Source: Alphaproteobacteria bacterium
Lineage (GTDB): Bacteria > Pseudomonadota > Alphaproteobacteria > TMED109
Assembly: GCA_022825705.1 (NCBI GenBank)
Contig: JAJDWH010000036.1
Location: forward strand, 62,001 to 126,000
Direction: 5' to 3'
DNA length: 64,000 nt
This document shows, one piece after another, positions 1-8,191 of the stretch. The notes under the pieces are model-generated. The model had not been told where the DNA came from and searched no databases. It worked only from the letters and a program-made list of their open reading frames with translations. Numbering within the stretch: the first letter of the stretch is position 1; each line of letters opens with the position of its first letter. Both the position numbers and the translations under genes were made by a program.

Positions 1-758
1 TACGTCGCCGGCCCGCCCACCGGGTCCGGGGTACGCGGCCGCGACAGCGGATCACGGGCGTCGAACCCGGCCATGGTGTCGAGAAACAGGGCGAGGTCGG
101 CAATGTCACGCGCCATGGGCCCGCTGATCATCAGGGAATCCCAGGCGAGTTCGCGCGGCCCGTGCGCGACCGTCCCCGAACTGCAGCGCAACCCGGTAAC
201 GGAGCAGAACGACGCCGGGTTCCGAAGACTGCCGCCGAGATCGGAACCGGTTGCCAGCCAGGCCGAACCCGCCGCCAGCGCCGCGGCCGCACCACCGGAC
301 GAACCGCCGACCGTCTTGGAAGGATCCCAGGGGTTGCGGGTGACGCCGAACACCTTATTGAACGTCTGTGAACCGGCACCGAACTCCGGCGTGTTCGTTT
401 TTCCCAGAACGACCCCGCCCATGCGCTCGATGCGTTCGACCACAATGTCGGAGCGCTCGGGGACGTGATCTGCATACACAGGGGATCCGTACGTGGTGCG
501 GACGCCTTCCACGTCCGTGAGGTCCTTGATCAGTACCGGCAGCCCGTGCAGGTATCCCGGATCGTCCCGCCGGTCGGTCGGCAGGCGGCTGGCGCGACGG
601 CGCGCCCGGTCCTCGCACAGCGTGGGCACCGCGTTGATCACCGGATCGGTCTCCCGAATGCGCTCGAGCGCAGCGTCGATCGCTGCGGCCGGGGTCACTT
701 CACCGTTCCTGAGCGCCGCGACGACTGCGCGCGCGCTCATGCGAGCGAGTTCGTGCAT
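1..758 (-). CDS. Amidase signature family enzyme (3' part outside the window)
   Basis: This is an amidohydrolase that cleaves C-N amide bonds. The frame reads from an ATG at 758 through the left window edge, so about 252 N-terminal residues are visible and the C-terminal half is missing. The Ser-cisSer-Lys triad can be placed: Lys78 in PVLIKD, the cis-Ser at 153 in GGSSGGA, and nucleophile Ser177 in GSDLGGSLRNPA. The 24-residue spacing between the two serines matches the family. A second in-frame ATG at 740 is possible. The gene is divergent from the small ORF at 926. The substrate cannot be told from this part. A GatA role is unlikely because no gatC or gatB lies next to it, though the gene's far side is not visible. 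Confidence 0.9.
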   Translation of the reverse strand, partial: MHELARMSARAVVAALRNGEVTPAAAIDAALERIRETDPVINAVPTLCEDRARRRASRLPTDRRDDPGYLHGLPVLIKDLTDVEGVRTTYGSPVYADHVPERSDIVVERIERMGGVVLGKTNTPEFGAGSQTFNKVFGVTRNPWDPSKTVGGSSGGAAAALAAGSAWLATGSDLGGSLRNPASFCSVTGLRCSSGTVAHGPRELAWDSLMISGPMARDIADLALFLDTMAGFDARDPLSRPRTPDPVGGPAT

Positions 759-925
759 GGTGTGTCTGTCCTCGTCCTGCCGATCAAGGTCCTGCCGCCC
801 GGTCCGGGGCCAGGACTTTTCGCAGGCATGCTAGCCGGGTGCACGCGGAAGCGTCCCCCGGCCCGATCTGACTTTGCAAGCGTCCGAGGTTGTGGCAATA
901 CTCGATACCACGCTCGGAGGGTGAT

Positions 926-1348
926 ATGGCATCACCACGTCTGCAGGCATTCCTGATCTGTGACGGCGCCCTCCGCGACAAGTCGAGCGGTAAGATTCAG
1001 ATTACCGGTGTGTTCGACCACATCGCCGTCAAGGAACTGCCCGCGGTGCACCGCGACGCCACCGTCTACGTCCGCTTGGTGCTGCCGCAGCAGATGCAGG
1101 GGGTCGAGATGGGCCTTGCCATCGTGACCCCTTCGGGCAAGCGGGCCACCACGGAAACCCACAGCTACAACGCCTCGCCGGGCGGAGTCGTGGAAAGCAC
1201 GTCCAATCTCTCCGAGATTCACCTCCCGGAGACCGGCACCTACCGGTTCGAACTGCTGGTGAACGGTGAAACGCTGGCCGAATACGGCCTCGACGTGGTC
1301 CGGAACGCTGCTCTTGATGCAGTCCCGGACGGCGCGACGATTCACTGA
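926..1348 (+). CDS. Small conserved hypothetical protein, possibly DUF6941-like
   Basis: A 140-residue soluble protein with no signal peptide or membrane segment. The ATG at 926 is chosen over an upstream in-frame ATG at 890 because a GGAGG at 916-920 sits five bases before it. The N-terminus (AFLICDGALRDKSSGKIQITGVF) resembles the small 'LCD...GK..I.G.F' proteins grouped as DUF6941, a C2-like beta-sandwich of unknown role; this match is from memory and is tentative. The middle is rich in alternating hydrophobic residues, as in a beta-sandwich. It lies 29 bases upstream of the PfkB kinase on the same strand and may be co-transcribed with it. No function is assigned. Confidence 0.7.
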   Translation: MASPRLQAFLICDGALRDKSSGKIQITGVFDHIAVKELPAVHRDATVYVRLVLPQQMQGVEMGLAIVTPSGKRATTETHSYNASPGGVVESTSNLSEIHLPETGTYRFELLVNGETLAEYGLDVVRNAALDAVPDGATIH

Positions 1349-1377
1349 CGACCGCCTCGGGAGCCGTCGCCCGCTCT

Positions 1378-2382
1378 ATGGCCACGCCGGCCTCAGCCCG
1401 GGATGTGGTCGCGCTCGGCAACGCGATCATGGATCTGGTTGCCGACGTCGACGACGACTTCGTCGCGCAGCACGGATTCGAGCGCGGGCGCATGATTCTC
1501 GGAAGCCAGCCGGACGCGCTGGCCGTTACCGCCAAACTTCACGCTGCCCGCCAGGTCGCGGGCGGCTCGGCCGCCAACACGGCGGTCGGCGTCGCAGCGC
1601 TCGGCGGCACTGCCGCCTTTCTTGGAAGATGCGCTGACGACCCCATGGGACGCGCGTTCCGGGACAGCCTGGAGGCTGCGGGGGTCGCGCATCCGATTGA
1701 TTTCGGCCCCCCCGACCCACCAACCGGTCGATCGATCATTCTGGTGTCTCCTGACCACGAGCGCTCCATGATGACGTTTCCGGGAGCGGCCGCGACGCTC
1801 GCCAGGGACCATCTGAATCCCGCGCACGTGACCGGTGGCGCCACGCTGTTCATCGAGGCCTATCTGTTCTACGCCGAGCGCACGGCGCAGGCGGCGCTGG
1901 CCGCGGCGGCGTGGGGCGATACGCACGGGTGCACGGTCGCGCTATCGCTGTCCGACCCCAACTGCGTGGAGCACAACCGGAAACCGCTGCTGGACCTGGT
2001 CCGCTCCCGAATCGACCTGCTGTTCGCCAACGAGGAAGAGGTCACTGGCCTCTATCGCACGCGCGACTTTCGTGAGGCCGCGGCCGCCGCCGCCGCGGAC
2101 GTGGAGATCGCCTTCCTGACGCGCGGCGCCGCCGGCGCCGTCGTCGCACACGACGGCCGCATGGATGCCGTGCCGGCCGCCGGCGTGCCCGGCGGCATCG
2201 AGGACCTCACCGGGGCCGGCGACCTGTTTGCAGCGGGAACCCTTTTCGGGCTCCGGCGCGGGCTGGAGCCGCCTCAGGCAGCGCGGGTCGGTTCGGTATG
2301 CGCGGCGGAAATCATCAGCCATCACGGTGCGCGCCCGGAAGCCGACCTGCAGCGACTCGTGGCCGACGCAGGCCTGCTGTAA
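1378..2382 (+). CDS. PfkB-family carbohydrate/adenosine-type kinase
   Basis: A cytoplasmic ATP-dependent kinase of the ribokinase/PfkB fold, 334 residues, the usual length. The N-terminal GGSAANTAVG motif (about residues 62-71) binds the sugar. The C-terminal signature DLTGAGDLFAAG carries the anion hole GAG and catalytic Asp282. The opening (VVALGNAIMDLVADVDD) is typical of the adenosine kinase-like members common in alphaproteobacteria, so adenosine or a related nucleoside is the best guess for substrate, but ribokinase-like sugars cannot be excluded. The ATG at 1378 lacks a close Shine-Dalgarno. A 16-base perfect palindrome follows the stop codon. Confidence 0.88.
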   Translation: MATPASARDVVALGNAIMDLVADVDDDFVAQHGFERGRMILGSQPDALAVTAKLHAARQVAGGSAANTAVGVAALGGTAAFLGRCADDPMGRAFRDSLEAAGVAHPIDFGPPDPPTGRSIILVSPDHERSMMTFPGAAATLARDHLNPAHVTGGATLFIEAYLFYAERTAQAALAAAAWGDTHGCTVALSLSDPNCVEHNRKPLLDLVRSRIDLLFANEEEVTGLYRTRDFREAAAAAAADVEIAFLTRGAAGAVVAHDGRMDAVPAAGVPGGIEDLTGAGDLFAAGTLFGLRRGLEPPQAARVGSVCAAEIISHHGARPEADLQRLVADAGLL

Positions 2383-2387
2383 CGGAA

Positions 2388-2403
2388 GCCGGCCGCGGCC
2401 GGC
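2388..2403. repeat. Perfect 16-bp GC palindrome just after the PfkB kinase stop
   Basis: GCCGGCCGCGGCCGGC reads identically on both strands and begins five bases after the TAA at 2380-2382. As RNA it would form a 6-bp stem with a 4-base loop. No U-run follows, so it is not a textbook intrinsic terminator. It could be a 3' stabilising hairpin or a U-less terminator. A similar element follows grxD. Confidence 0.5.
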
Positions 2404-2476
2404 CGTTCAGCAATTCCCAAAGAGGACGGCTCCTGATCCTGCGGCGCGCGCGGTGCCAGCGGCATGGCCGGACCCG

Positions 2477-3340
2477 TCAGAACACGTTGATCGGCAGCTT
2501 CAGGTAGGCGGTTCCGTTGCGTTCCGGCGGCGGCATGCGGCCGCCGCGGACATTGACCTGGAAGGCTGGCACCATCAGCCGCGGCACGGCGAGTTCGGCG
2601 TCCCGGGCCCGCCGGGTGGCCACAAAACTCTCCCGACTGATCCCGTCGCGGCAGTGGATGTTGTCCCGACGCTGCGCCGCCACCGTGCTCTCCCACGCGA
2701 CCTCGCGCTGGCCGCCCGCCCCGTAATCGTGGCACATGAACAGCCGGGTCTCGGGCGGAAGGGACAGGATCCGGCGCAGCGAATCGTAGAGCGTGTCGAC
2801 GCAGGCGCCGGGGAAGTCCGCGCGTGCGGTACCCGAATCGGGCATGAACATCGTGTCGCCAACAAGCGCAGCGTCACCGAAGACATAGGATGTGCAGGCG
2901 GGCGTATGACCGGGCGTGGCAAGCGCCCGCCCGGCAATACTCCCCAGCGGGACGGTCTCCCCGTCCGACAGGAGCCGGTCGAATTGCGAGCCGTCCGTCG
3001 CGAGTTCCCGCTCCATGTTGAACAGGGCGCAGAACGTCTTCTGCACCTCGATGACGCCAGCGCCGATCCCGGTGCGTCCGCCGACCTTTCCCTGAAGGTA
3101 GTGCGCCGCGGACAGATGGTCGGCGTGGACATGGGTCTCGAGAATCCACTCGACGCTCAGGCCCCCGGTCTCCACGGCGGCAACCAGCTTGTCGGCTGAT
3201 CCGGTCATCGTCCGTCCGGCTTCCGGATCGAAATCCAGAACCGCATCGACGATCGCGGCACGTTTCGTCTCCGGGTCGGAGACGATGTAGGAGATCGAAC
3301 TGGTCGTGGGATCAAAAAACCCATCGACCCTAGGTGTCAT
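2477..3340 (-). CDS. MBL-fold persulfide dioxygenase / Blh-like protein
   Basis: A 287-residue metallo-beta-lactamase-fold protein of the ETHE1/Blh group. Known members oxidise glutathione persulfide to sulfite and glutathione using mononuclear iron. The metal motif THVHADHLSAA is present (His70, His72, Asp74, His75), followed by ATPGHTPACTSYV and the group-typical GDTMFMPDSGTARADFPG. The ATG at 3340 is chosen over an upstream in-frame start at 3442 because the family begins directly with 'FDPTTSSISY'. The gene is divergent from soeA with 154 bases between them, which suits a shared sulfur-oxidation role. The dioxygenase assignment is from family resemblance. A sulfur-transfer partner domain (rhodanese) is absent. 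Confidence 0.85.
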   Translation of the reverse strand: MTPRVDGFFDPTTSSISYIVSDPETKRAAIVDAVLDFDPEAGRTMTGSADKLVAAVETGGLSVEWILETHVHADHLSAAHYLQGKVGGRTGIGAGVIEVQKTFCALFNMERELATDGSQFDRLLSDGETVPLGSIAGRALATPGHTPACTSYVFGDAALVGDTMFMPDSGTARADFPGACVDTLYDSLRRILSLPPETRLFMCHDYGAGGQREVAWESTVAAQRRDNIHCRDGISRESFVATRRARDAELAVPRLMVPAFQVNVRGGRMPPPERNGTAYLKLPINVF

Positions 3341-3427
3341 CGAACCTGCCCGCTGAACGGTTTCGCACGTCGCGAACTCTACAATAACCCCGGCCCGCCT
3401 GATCCCGGGCATTGCTGCAGCCCCGAT

Positions 3428-3456
3428 TTGACCGCACTTCATCTACCCCCTATTCG
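3428..3456 (+). promoter_or_regulatory. Candidate sigma70-type promoter for soeABC
   Basis: TTGACC at 3428-3433, a 17-base spacer, then TATTCG at 3451-3456. The -35 is good and the -10 is weak. The predicted start is near 3463, leaving about a 30-base leader to the TTG start codon of soeA. Confidence 0.35.
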
Positions 3457-3494
3457 TTCCGACCACTCACGCGCCGCGCAGACGGGAGCCCCGA

Positions 3495-6380
3495 TTGCCA
3501 GCGAACCGCGAACGCGAGCGCGTTGACACCGCGCCGAAGATAAGCGACGAGGTCAAGGAAACCACCTGCTACATGTGCGCCTGCCGCTGCGGCGTGCGGG
3601 TGCATCTGCGGGACGGGCACATTCGCTACCTGGAGGGAAACCCGCGGCATCCGGTGAACCGCGGCGTCCTCTGCGCCAAGGGTTCGGCGGGCATCATGCA
3701 GCACAACTCACCGGCCCGCCTGCGGAAACCGCTGCGGCGGGTCGGCCCGCGCGGCGAGGGCCGGTTCGAGGAAATCGAGTGGGAAGACGCGATTGCTCTG
3801 GCCGTCGATTGGCTGGGCGCCATCCGTCGCTCGGATCCGAAGAAGCTCGCGTTCTTCACCGGACGGGATCAGAGCCAGGCGCTCACCGGCTGGTGGGCGA
3901 GCCAGTTCGGCACGCCGAACCATGCCGCGCACGGGGGTTTCTGCTCGGTCAACATGGCGGCGGCCGGGATCTACACGATCGGCGGATCGTTCTGGGAGTT
4001 CGGCGAGCCCGACTGGGAACACACCCGCCTGCTGCTCATGTTCGGGGTCGCCGAGGATCACGACTCCAATCCGATCAAGATCGGGCTTTCCAAGCTCAAG
4101 GCGAATGGCGCGAAGTTCGTCTCCGTCAACCCGGTACGAACCGGCTACTCGGCGATCGCCGACGAATGGATCGGAATCCGGCCCGGCACCGACGGACTGT
4201 TCGTACTTGCCCTCGTGCACGAGCTGCTGCGCGCCGGCAGCGTCGATGCCGAATTCCTGATCCGCTACACCAACGCGCCGTGGCTGGTGATCCGGGACGA
4301 GGGCGGTCCGGAGGACGGGCTGATCGCGCGGGACGAGGACGGCGCACCGCTGTGCTGGGACCTGCGGTCCGAAGAACTGTCGTCGGCGCTCGCGCCCGAG
4401 ATCTCGCCGGCACTGGCCGGCAGCTACCGTCTCCCCGACGGTCGCTCGGGGACGCCCGCGTTCGAACTTCTCGTGCGCCGCTACCAGCAGCCGGAGTTCG
4501 CACCCGACGCCGTCGCTGGCACGACCGGCGTGCCGGCGGCAACGATTCGGCGGGTCGCCGCCGAGGTCGCCGGCGCCGCGTTCGAGGAGACGGTGACGAT
4601 CGAGCAGCCGTGGACGGACTGGGCCGGACGGCGGCACGAGCGGATGACCGGCCGGCCGGTCGCCATGCATGCGATGCGCGGCATTTCCGCCCACTCCAAC
4701 GGCTTCCATACCTGCCGGGCGATCCACCTCCTGCAGATGCTACTGGGGACGGTCGACGTACCGGGCGGCTTCCGCTACAAGCCGCCGTTTCCCAAGCCTG
4801 CGCCGCCGGCGCTCAAGCCCGCAGGGAAACCCGGCGAGATCGCGCCCGGCGCGCCGATGCCGGGACCGCCCCTGGGCTTCCCGTCCGGGCCCGCTGACCT
4901 GTTGGTGAACGAGGACGGCAGTCCGGTCCGGATCGACAAGGCATTCTCGTGGGAGGCGCCGCTCGCTGCCCACGGGATGCTGCACATGGTTCCCGCCAAT
5001 GCCTGGCGCGGCGACCCCTATCCGATCGACACGCTGTTCATCTACATGGCGAACATGAGCTGGAACTCGGCGATGAACACCGCTGAGACCATGCACATGC
5101 TGACCGATCGGGACGACACCGGCAGCTATCGCATTCCGCACATCATCTGCGCCGATGCCTACGCCTCCGAGATGGTGGCCTATTCCGACCTGGTGCTGCC
5201 GGATACCACCTATCTCGAGCGCTGGGACTGTATCTCGCTGCTGGACCGGCCAATCTCGAGCGCCGACGGTGCGGCCGATGCGATCCGGCACCCGGTGGTG
5301 CGGCCCGACCGGGACGTTCGACCCTTCCAGGACGTGTTGATCGACATCGGCGCCCGGCTCGGCCTTCCCGGGCTGGTTCGGGACGACGGGTCGCCACGCT
5401 ATCCCGGTGGCTACCCCGACTATCTGGTCAACCACCAGCGGGCGCCCGGTATCGGCAGCCTCGCGGGCTGGCGGGGCGTCGACGGCACCTTGGAAGGCAC
5501 CGGCGAGCCCAATCCGGAACAGCTGGAACGCTACGTCGAAGCCGGCAGCTTCTGGCAACAGCCGCTGGCGCCCGAAATGCGCTTCTTCAAACACGCCAAC
5601 CGCGATTATCTGAACCATGCGGTCGCGATGGGCTGGATCGGGTCGCCGGACCAGATCATCCTGCAGCTCTATTCGGAGCCCATGCAGCGCTTCCGCCTGG
5701 CCGCACGGGGACACGGCCAGGCCCTCCCGCCCGCCGAGCTGCGCGAGCGGATCGACCGCTATTTCGACCCGCTGCCGATCTGGTACCAGCCGTTCCACGA
5801 AGCCGCGACCGACGGCGACGCCTACCCGCTGCACGCACTGACCCAGCGACCGATGGCGATGTACCACTCCTGGGGGTCCATGAACGCCTGGCTGCGGCAA
5901 ATCCATCCCTCGAACCGGCTCTACATCGGGCGGCGGCGAGCCGACTCGCTCGGGATCGAGGACGACAGCTGGGTCGACATCGTGAGTCCGCACGGGCGGA
6001 TCCGCGCGCGGGTCAAGCTGATGGAGGGCGTGAACGAGGACACGGTCTGGACCTGGAACGCGATCGGCAAGCGCGCCGGTGCCTGGGGACTGTCCGACGA
6101 TGCCCCCGAGTCCCGCGAGGGTTTCCTGCTCAACCACCTGATCCCCGAACGGCTGCCGCCGCAACCGAACGGCCACCGCCACGCCAATGCCGACCCGGTG
6201 ACCGGACAGGCCGCCTGGTACGACCTGCGCGTCCGGCTTGAGCCGGCAACGGATGGCGCGACTGCGAGCGCGCCCCGGTTCGATCCCCTGCCCCGACCGC
6301 CGGGACTGGCGGCGCCGTCTTCCGTCCTCCGTTTCGGTGCCGGGTTCCGGCCTCGCCGCCCGGACAGTGCCGCTCGATGA
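3495..6380 (+). CDS. soeA: Sulfite dehydrogenase (quinone), molybdopterin catalytic subunit SoeA
   Basis: A 961-residue molybdopterin oxidoreductase. SoeA oxidises sulfite to sulfate on the cytoplasmic side and passes electrons through SoeB to SoeC and quinone. An N-terminal [4Fe-4S] motif is visible (Cys25, Cys28, Cys32, Cys60) and a possible Mo-ligand cysteine lies in HGGFCSVN (Cys150). There is no Tat signal peptide, which agrees with cytoplasmic SoeA and argues against exported polysulfide, thiosulfate or DMSO reductases. The start is a TTG with GGAG at 3485-3488, six bases upstream. The length matches SoeA (about 960). The stop overlaps the soeB ATG by four bases. A reductase running the other way is the main alternative; the neighbouring persulfide dioxygenase favours sulfite oxidation. 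Confidence 0.85.
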   Translation: MPANRERERVDTAPKISDEVKETTCYMCACRCGVRVHLRDGHIRYLEGNPRHPVNRGVLCAKGSAGIMQHNSPARLRKPLRRVGPRGEGRFEEIEWEDAIALAVDWLGAIRRSDPKKLAFFTGRDQSQALTGWWASQFGTPNHAAHGGFCSVNMAAAGIYTIGGSFWEFGEPDWEHTRLLLMFGVAEDHDSNPIKIGLSKLKANGAKFVSVNPVRTGYSAIADEWIGIRPGTDGLFVLALVHELLRAGSVDAEFLIRYTNAPWLVIRDEGGPEDGLIARDEDGAPLCWDLRSEELSSALAPEISPALAGSYRLPDGRSGTPAFELLVRRYQQPEFAPDAVAGTTGVPAATIRRVAAEVAGAAFEETVTIEQPWTDWAGRRHERMTGRPVAMHAMRGISAHSNGFHTCRAIHLLQMLLGTVDVPGGFRYKPPFPKPAPPALKPAGKPGEIAPGAPMPGPPLGFPSGPADLLVNEDGSPVRIDKAFSWEAPLAAHGMLHMVPANAWRGDPYPIDTLFIYMANMSWNSAMNTAETMHMLTDRDDTGSYRIPHIICADAYASEMVAYSDLVLPDTTYLERWDCISLLDRPISSADGAADAIRHPVVRPDRDVRPFQDVLIDIGARLGLPGLVRDDGSPRYPGGYPDYLVNHQRAPGIGSLAGWRGVDGTLEGTGEPNPEQLERYVEAGSFWQQPLAPEMRFFKHANRDYLNHAVAMGWIGSPDQIILQLYSEPMQRFRLAARGHGQALPPAELRERIDRYFDPLPIWYQPFHEAATDGDAYPLHALTQRPMAMYHSWGSMNAWLRQIHPSNRLYIGRRRADSLGIEDDSWVDIVSPHGRIRARVKLMEGVNEDTVWTWNAIGKRAGAWGLSDDAPESREGFLLNHLIPERLPPQPNGHRHANADPVTGQAAWYDLRVRLEPATDGATASAPRFDPLPRPPGLAAPSSVLRFGAGFRPRRPDSAAR

Positions 6381-7126
6381 CCTCGCTCCCCCGTGAACCG
6401 GGACCGAAGAAGCTCGGTCTGGTCATCGACCTCGATACCTGCGTCGGCTGCCATGCCTGCGCCGTCAGCTGCAAGGAGTGGAACACCGGCGGCGTCGCCG
6501 CCCCGCTCACCGACCTGGATCCTTACGGCGCCGATCCGGTCGGCGTCTGGTTCAACCGGGTGCACGCCTACGAGGCCGGCGACGGCATGGGTGGGCGGAC
6601 GGTGCACTTTCCCCGCTCGTGCCTGCACTGCGACGAGCCCGCCTGTGTGAGCGTCTGTCCCACCGGCGCCTCCTACAAGCGGGAGGACGACGGGATCGTC
6701 CTGGTCGACGAGGACCTGTGCATCGGATGCAAGCTGTGCTCCTGGGCCTGTCCATACGGCGCCCGGGAATACGACGGCGACGCGGGCGTCATGAAGAAGT
6801 GCACGCTGTGCATCGACCGCATCTACAACGAGAACCTGCCGGAGCCCGAGCGGGTGCCGGCATGTGTGACGGCATGCCCCACGTCGGCGCGCCATTTCGG
6901 CGACCTCGGCGATCCCGATTCTCCCGTCTCGCGCCTGGTGGCCGAGCGCGGCGGCCGCGACCTGATGCCGGAACTGGGGTATCGGCCGGTCAACAAGTAC
7001 CTACCGCCTCGGCCGACGCGCGGCGGCACGGATTCCGCAGAAAGAGGCGCGGACCCGTTGCCGCCCGAGCCGGAATCCGGCGGCGGCCGTTTCCTTCGCT
7101 GGCTCGACGCGACGCTGTCCCGCTAG
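6377..7126 (+). CDS. soeB: Sulfite dehydrogenase iron-sulfur subunit SoeB
   Basis: A 249-residue electron-transfer subunit with four ferredoxin-type [4Fe-4S] cysteine groups: CVGCHACAVSC near the N-terminus, CLHCDEPACVSVCP, CIGCKLCSWACPYG, and CTLCID paired with ACVTACP. This layout is that of the DmsB/NrfC/PsrB family, which wires a molybdenum subunit to a membrane anchor. It has no signal sequence, as expected for a cytoplasmic complex. The ATG lies in an ATGA overlap with the soeA stop, pointing to translational coupling and equimolar synthesis. Confidence 0.9.
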   Translation: MTSLPREPGPKKLGLVIDLDTCVGCHACAVSCKEWNTGGVAAPLTDLDPYGADPVGVWFNRVHAYEAGDGMGGRTVHFPRSCLHCDEPACVSVCPTGASYKREDDGIVLVDEDLCIGCKLCSWACPYGAREYDGDAGVMKKCTLCIDRIYNENLPEPERVPACVTACPTSARHFGDLGDPDSPVSRLVAERGGRDLMPELGYRPVNKYLPPRPTRGGTDSAERGADPLPPEPESGGGRFLRWLDATLSR

Positions 7127-7136
7127 GACGAATCCC

Positions 7137-8084
7137 GTGCAACCCGCCTATTCGGTGATTTTCTTTACCTCGGCGTCGGGGATGGGCTACGGCCTCCTGA
7201 TCCTTCTCGGCGTTCTGGCTCCGGCAGAGATGATCCCGGACGACCGCACGTTTGGCCTGGTCTCCCTGGGCATTGCCCTCGGCGCCGTCACCTTCGGACT
7301 CGTCTCGTCGATGTGGCACCTTGGCCACCCGGAGCGCGTGCTCCTCGCCTACACGCAATGGCGGTCGAGCTGGCTCTCCCGCGAGGGGGTGTTGGCGACC
7401 GTTACGTACGCGCCAGCCGGGTTGTTCGCGATCGGCTGGATCGGCATCGGCGAAGTTGTCGGCTTCTGGGGTGTCTGCGGGCTCGCGGCCGCCGTCCTGG
7501 CCGGATTCACTGTCTATTCCACGGGCATGATTTACGCGTCGCTGCGGCCGATTCCTGCCTGGTGCAACCGGTGGGTCGTTCCGGTCTACCTCTCGCTCGC
7601 CCTCTTCACCGGCGCGCTTTGGCTGAATGCAATTCGCCTGCTCTTCGGCCACCCGGCCGCCGATGCCTCGCTGGTGGTCGTGGCGACGCTTCTCCTGTCG
7701 GTTTCCCTCAAGTGGGCGTACTGGCGCTATCTGGACGGCGCCCGGGCTGGATCAACGCCGGAAACCGCAACCGGGCTGGGCTCGATCGGGAAGGTGCGCC
7801 TGCTGGATCCGCCCCGGACCCAGACAACCTACGTGACTCAGGAGATGGGCTACCGCGTCGCCCGCAGGCACGCAGCGAAGCTCAGGCGCTACGCTTCCGT
7901 ACTCCTGTTTGCACTGCCGTTCGTGCTCACCCTGGCGACGGTGGCGACGCACCCCTGGATCGCGGCTGGCGCCGCAGTGGCTGCCGCGCTCTCGGGGTCG
8001 GTGGGGGTGGTCGTCGAACGCTGGCTGTTCTTCGCTGAGGCCAAGCACGTCGTGACCCTCTATCACGGAGCCGAAGCTGCGTGA
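7137..8084 (+). CDS. soeC: Sulfite dehydrogenase membrane anchor SoeC (DmsC-like)
   Basis: A 315-residue integral membrane protein with about eight hydrophobic segments, resembling the DmsC/NrfD anchors that pass electrons to the quinone pool. It starts with GTG at 7137, preceded by AGGACGA at 7125-7131, ten bases after the soeB stop. The three-gene order Mo subunit, four-cluster subunit, DmsC-like anchor is that of soeABC. The gene faces the DUF1989 gene, with 107 bases between them holding only a loose inverted repeat (8104-8110 with 8137-8143). Confidence 0.87.
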   Translation: MQPAYSVIFFTSASGMGYGLLILLGVLAPAEMIPDDRTFGLVSLGIALGAVTFGLVSSMWHLGHPERVLLAYTQWRSSWLSREGVLATVTYAPAGLFAIGWIGIGEVVGFWGVCGLAAAVLAGFTVYSTGMIYASLRPIPAWCNRWVVPVYLSLALFTGALWLNAIRLLFGHPAADASLVVVATLLLSVSLKWAYWRYLDGARAGSTPETATGLGSIGKVRLLDPPRTQTTYVTQEMGYRVARRHAAKLRRYASVLLFALPFVLTLATVATHPWIAAGAAVAAALSGSVGVVVERWLFFAEAKHVVTLYHGAEAA

Positions 8085-8191
8085 GGCGGTCCGGCGCGAC
8101 GGAACCCGGGTGCACCGGGCGCTGAACCAGCCAGCCCCCGGGTGAAACAGCCGCGCCGCCACCCGATGCCCGACGGCCAAACGCCGGTCCA

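Noticed and set aside
4740..6182. A 480-codon minus-strand open frame inside soeA
   Set aside because: Shadow of soeA with no recognisable protein.
8104..8143. ACCCGGG/CCCGGGT inverted repeat between soeC and the DUF1989 gene as a terminator
   Set aside because: The loop is 26 bases and there is no U-run in either direction.
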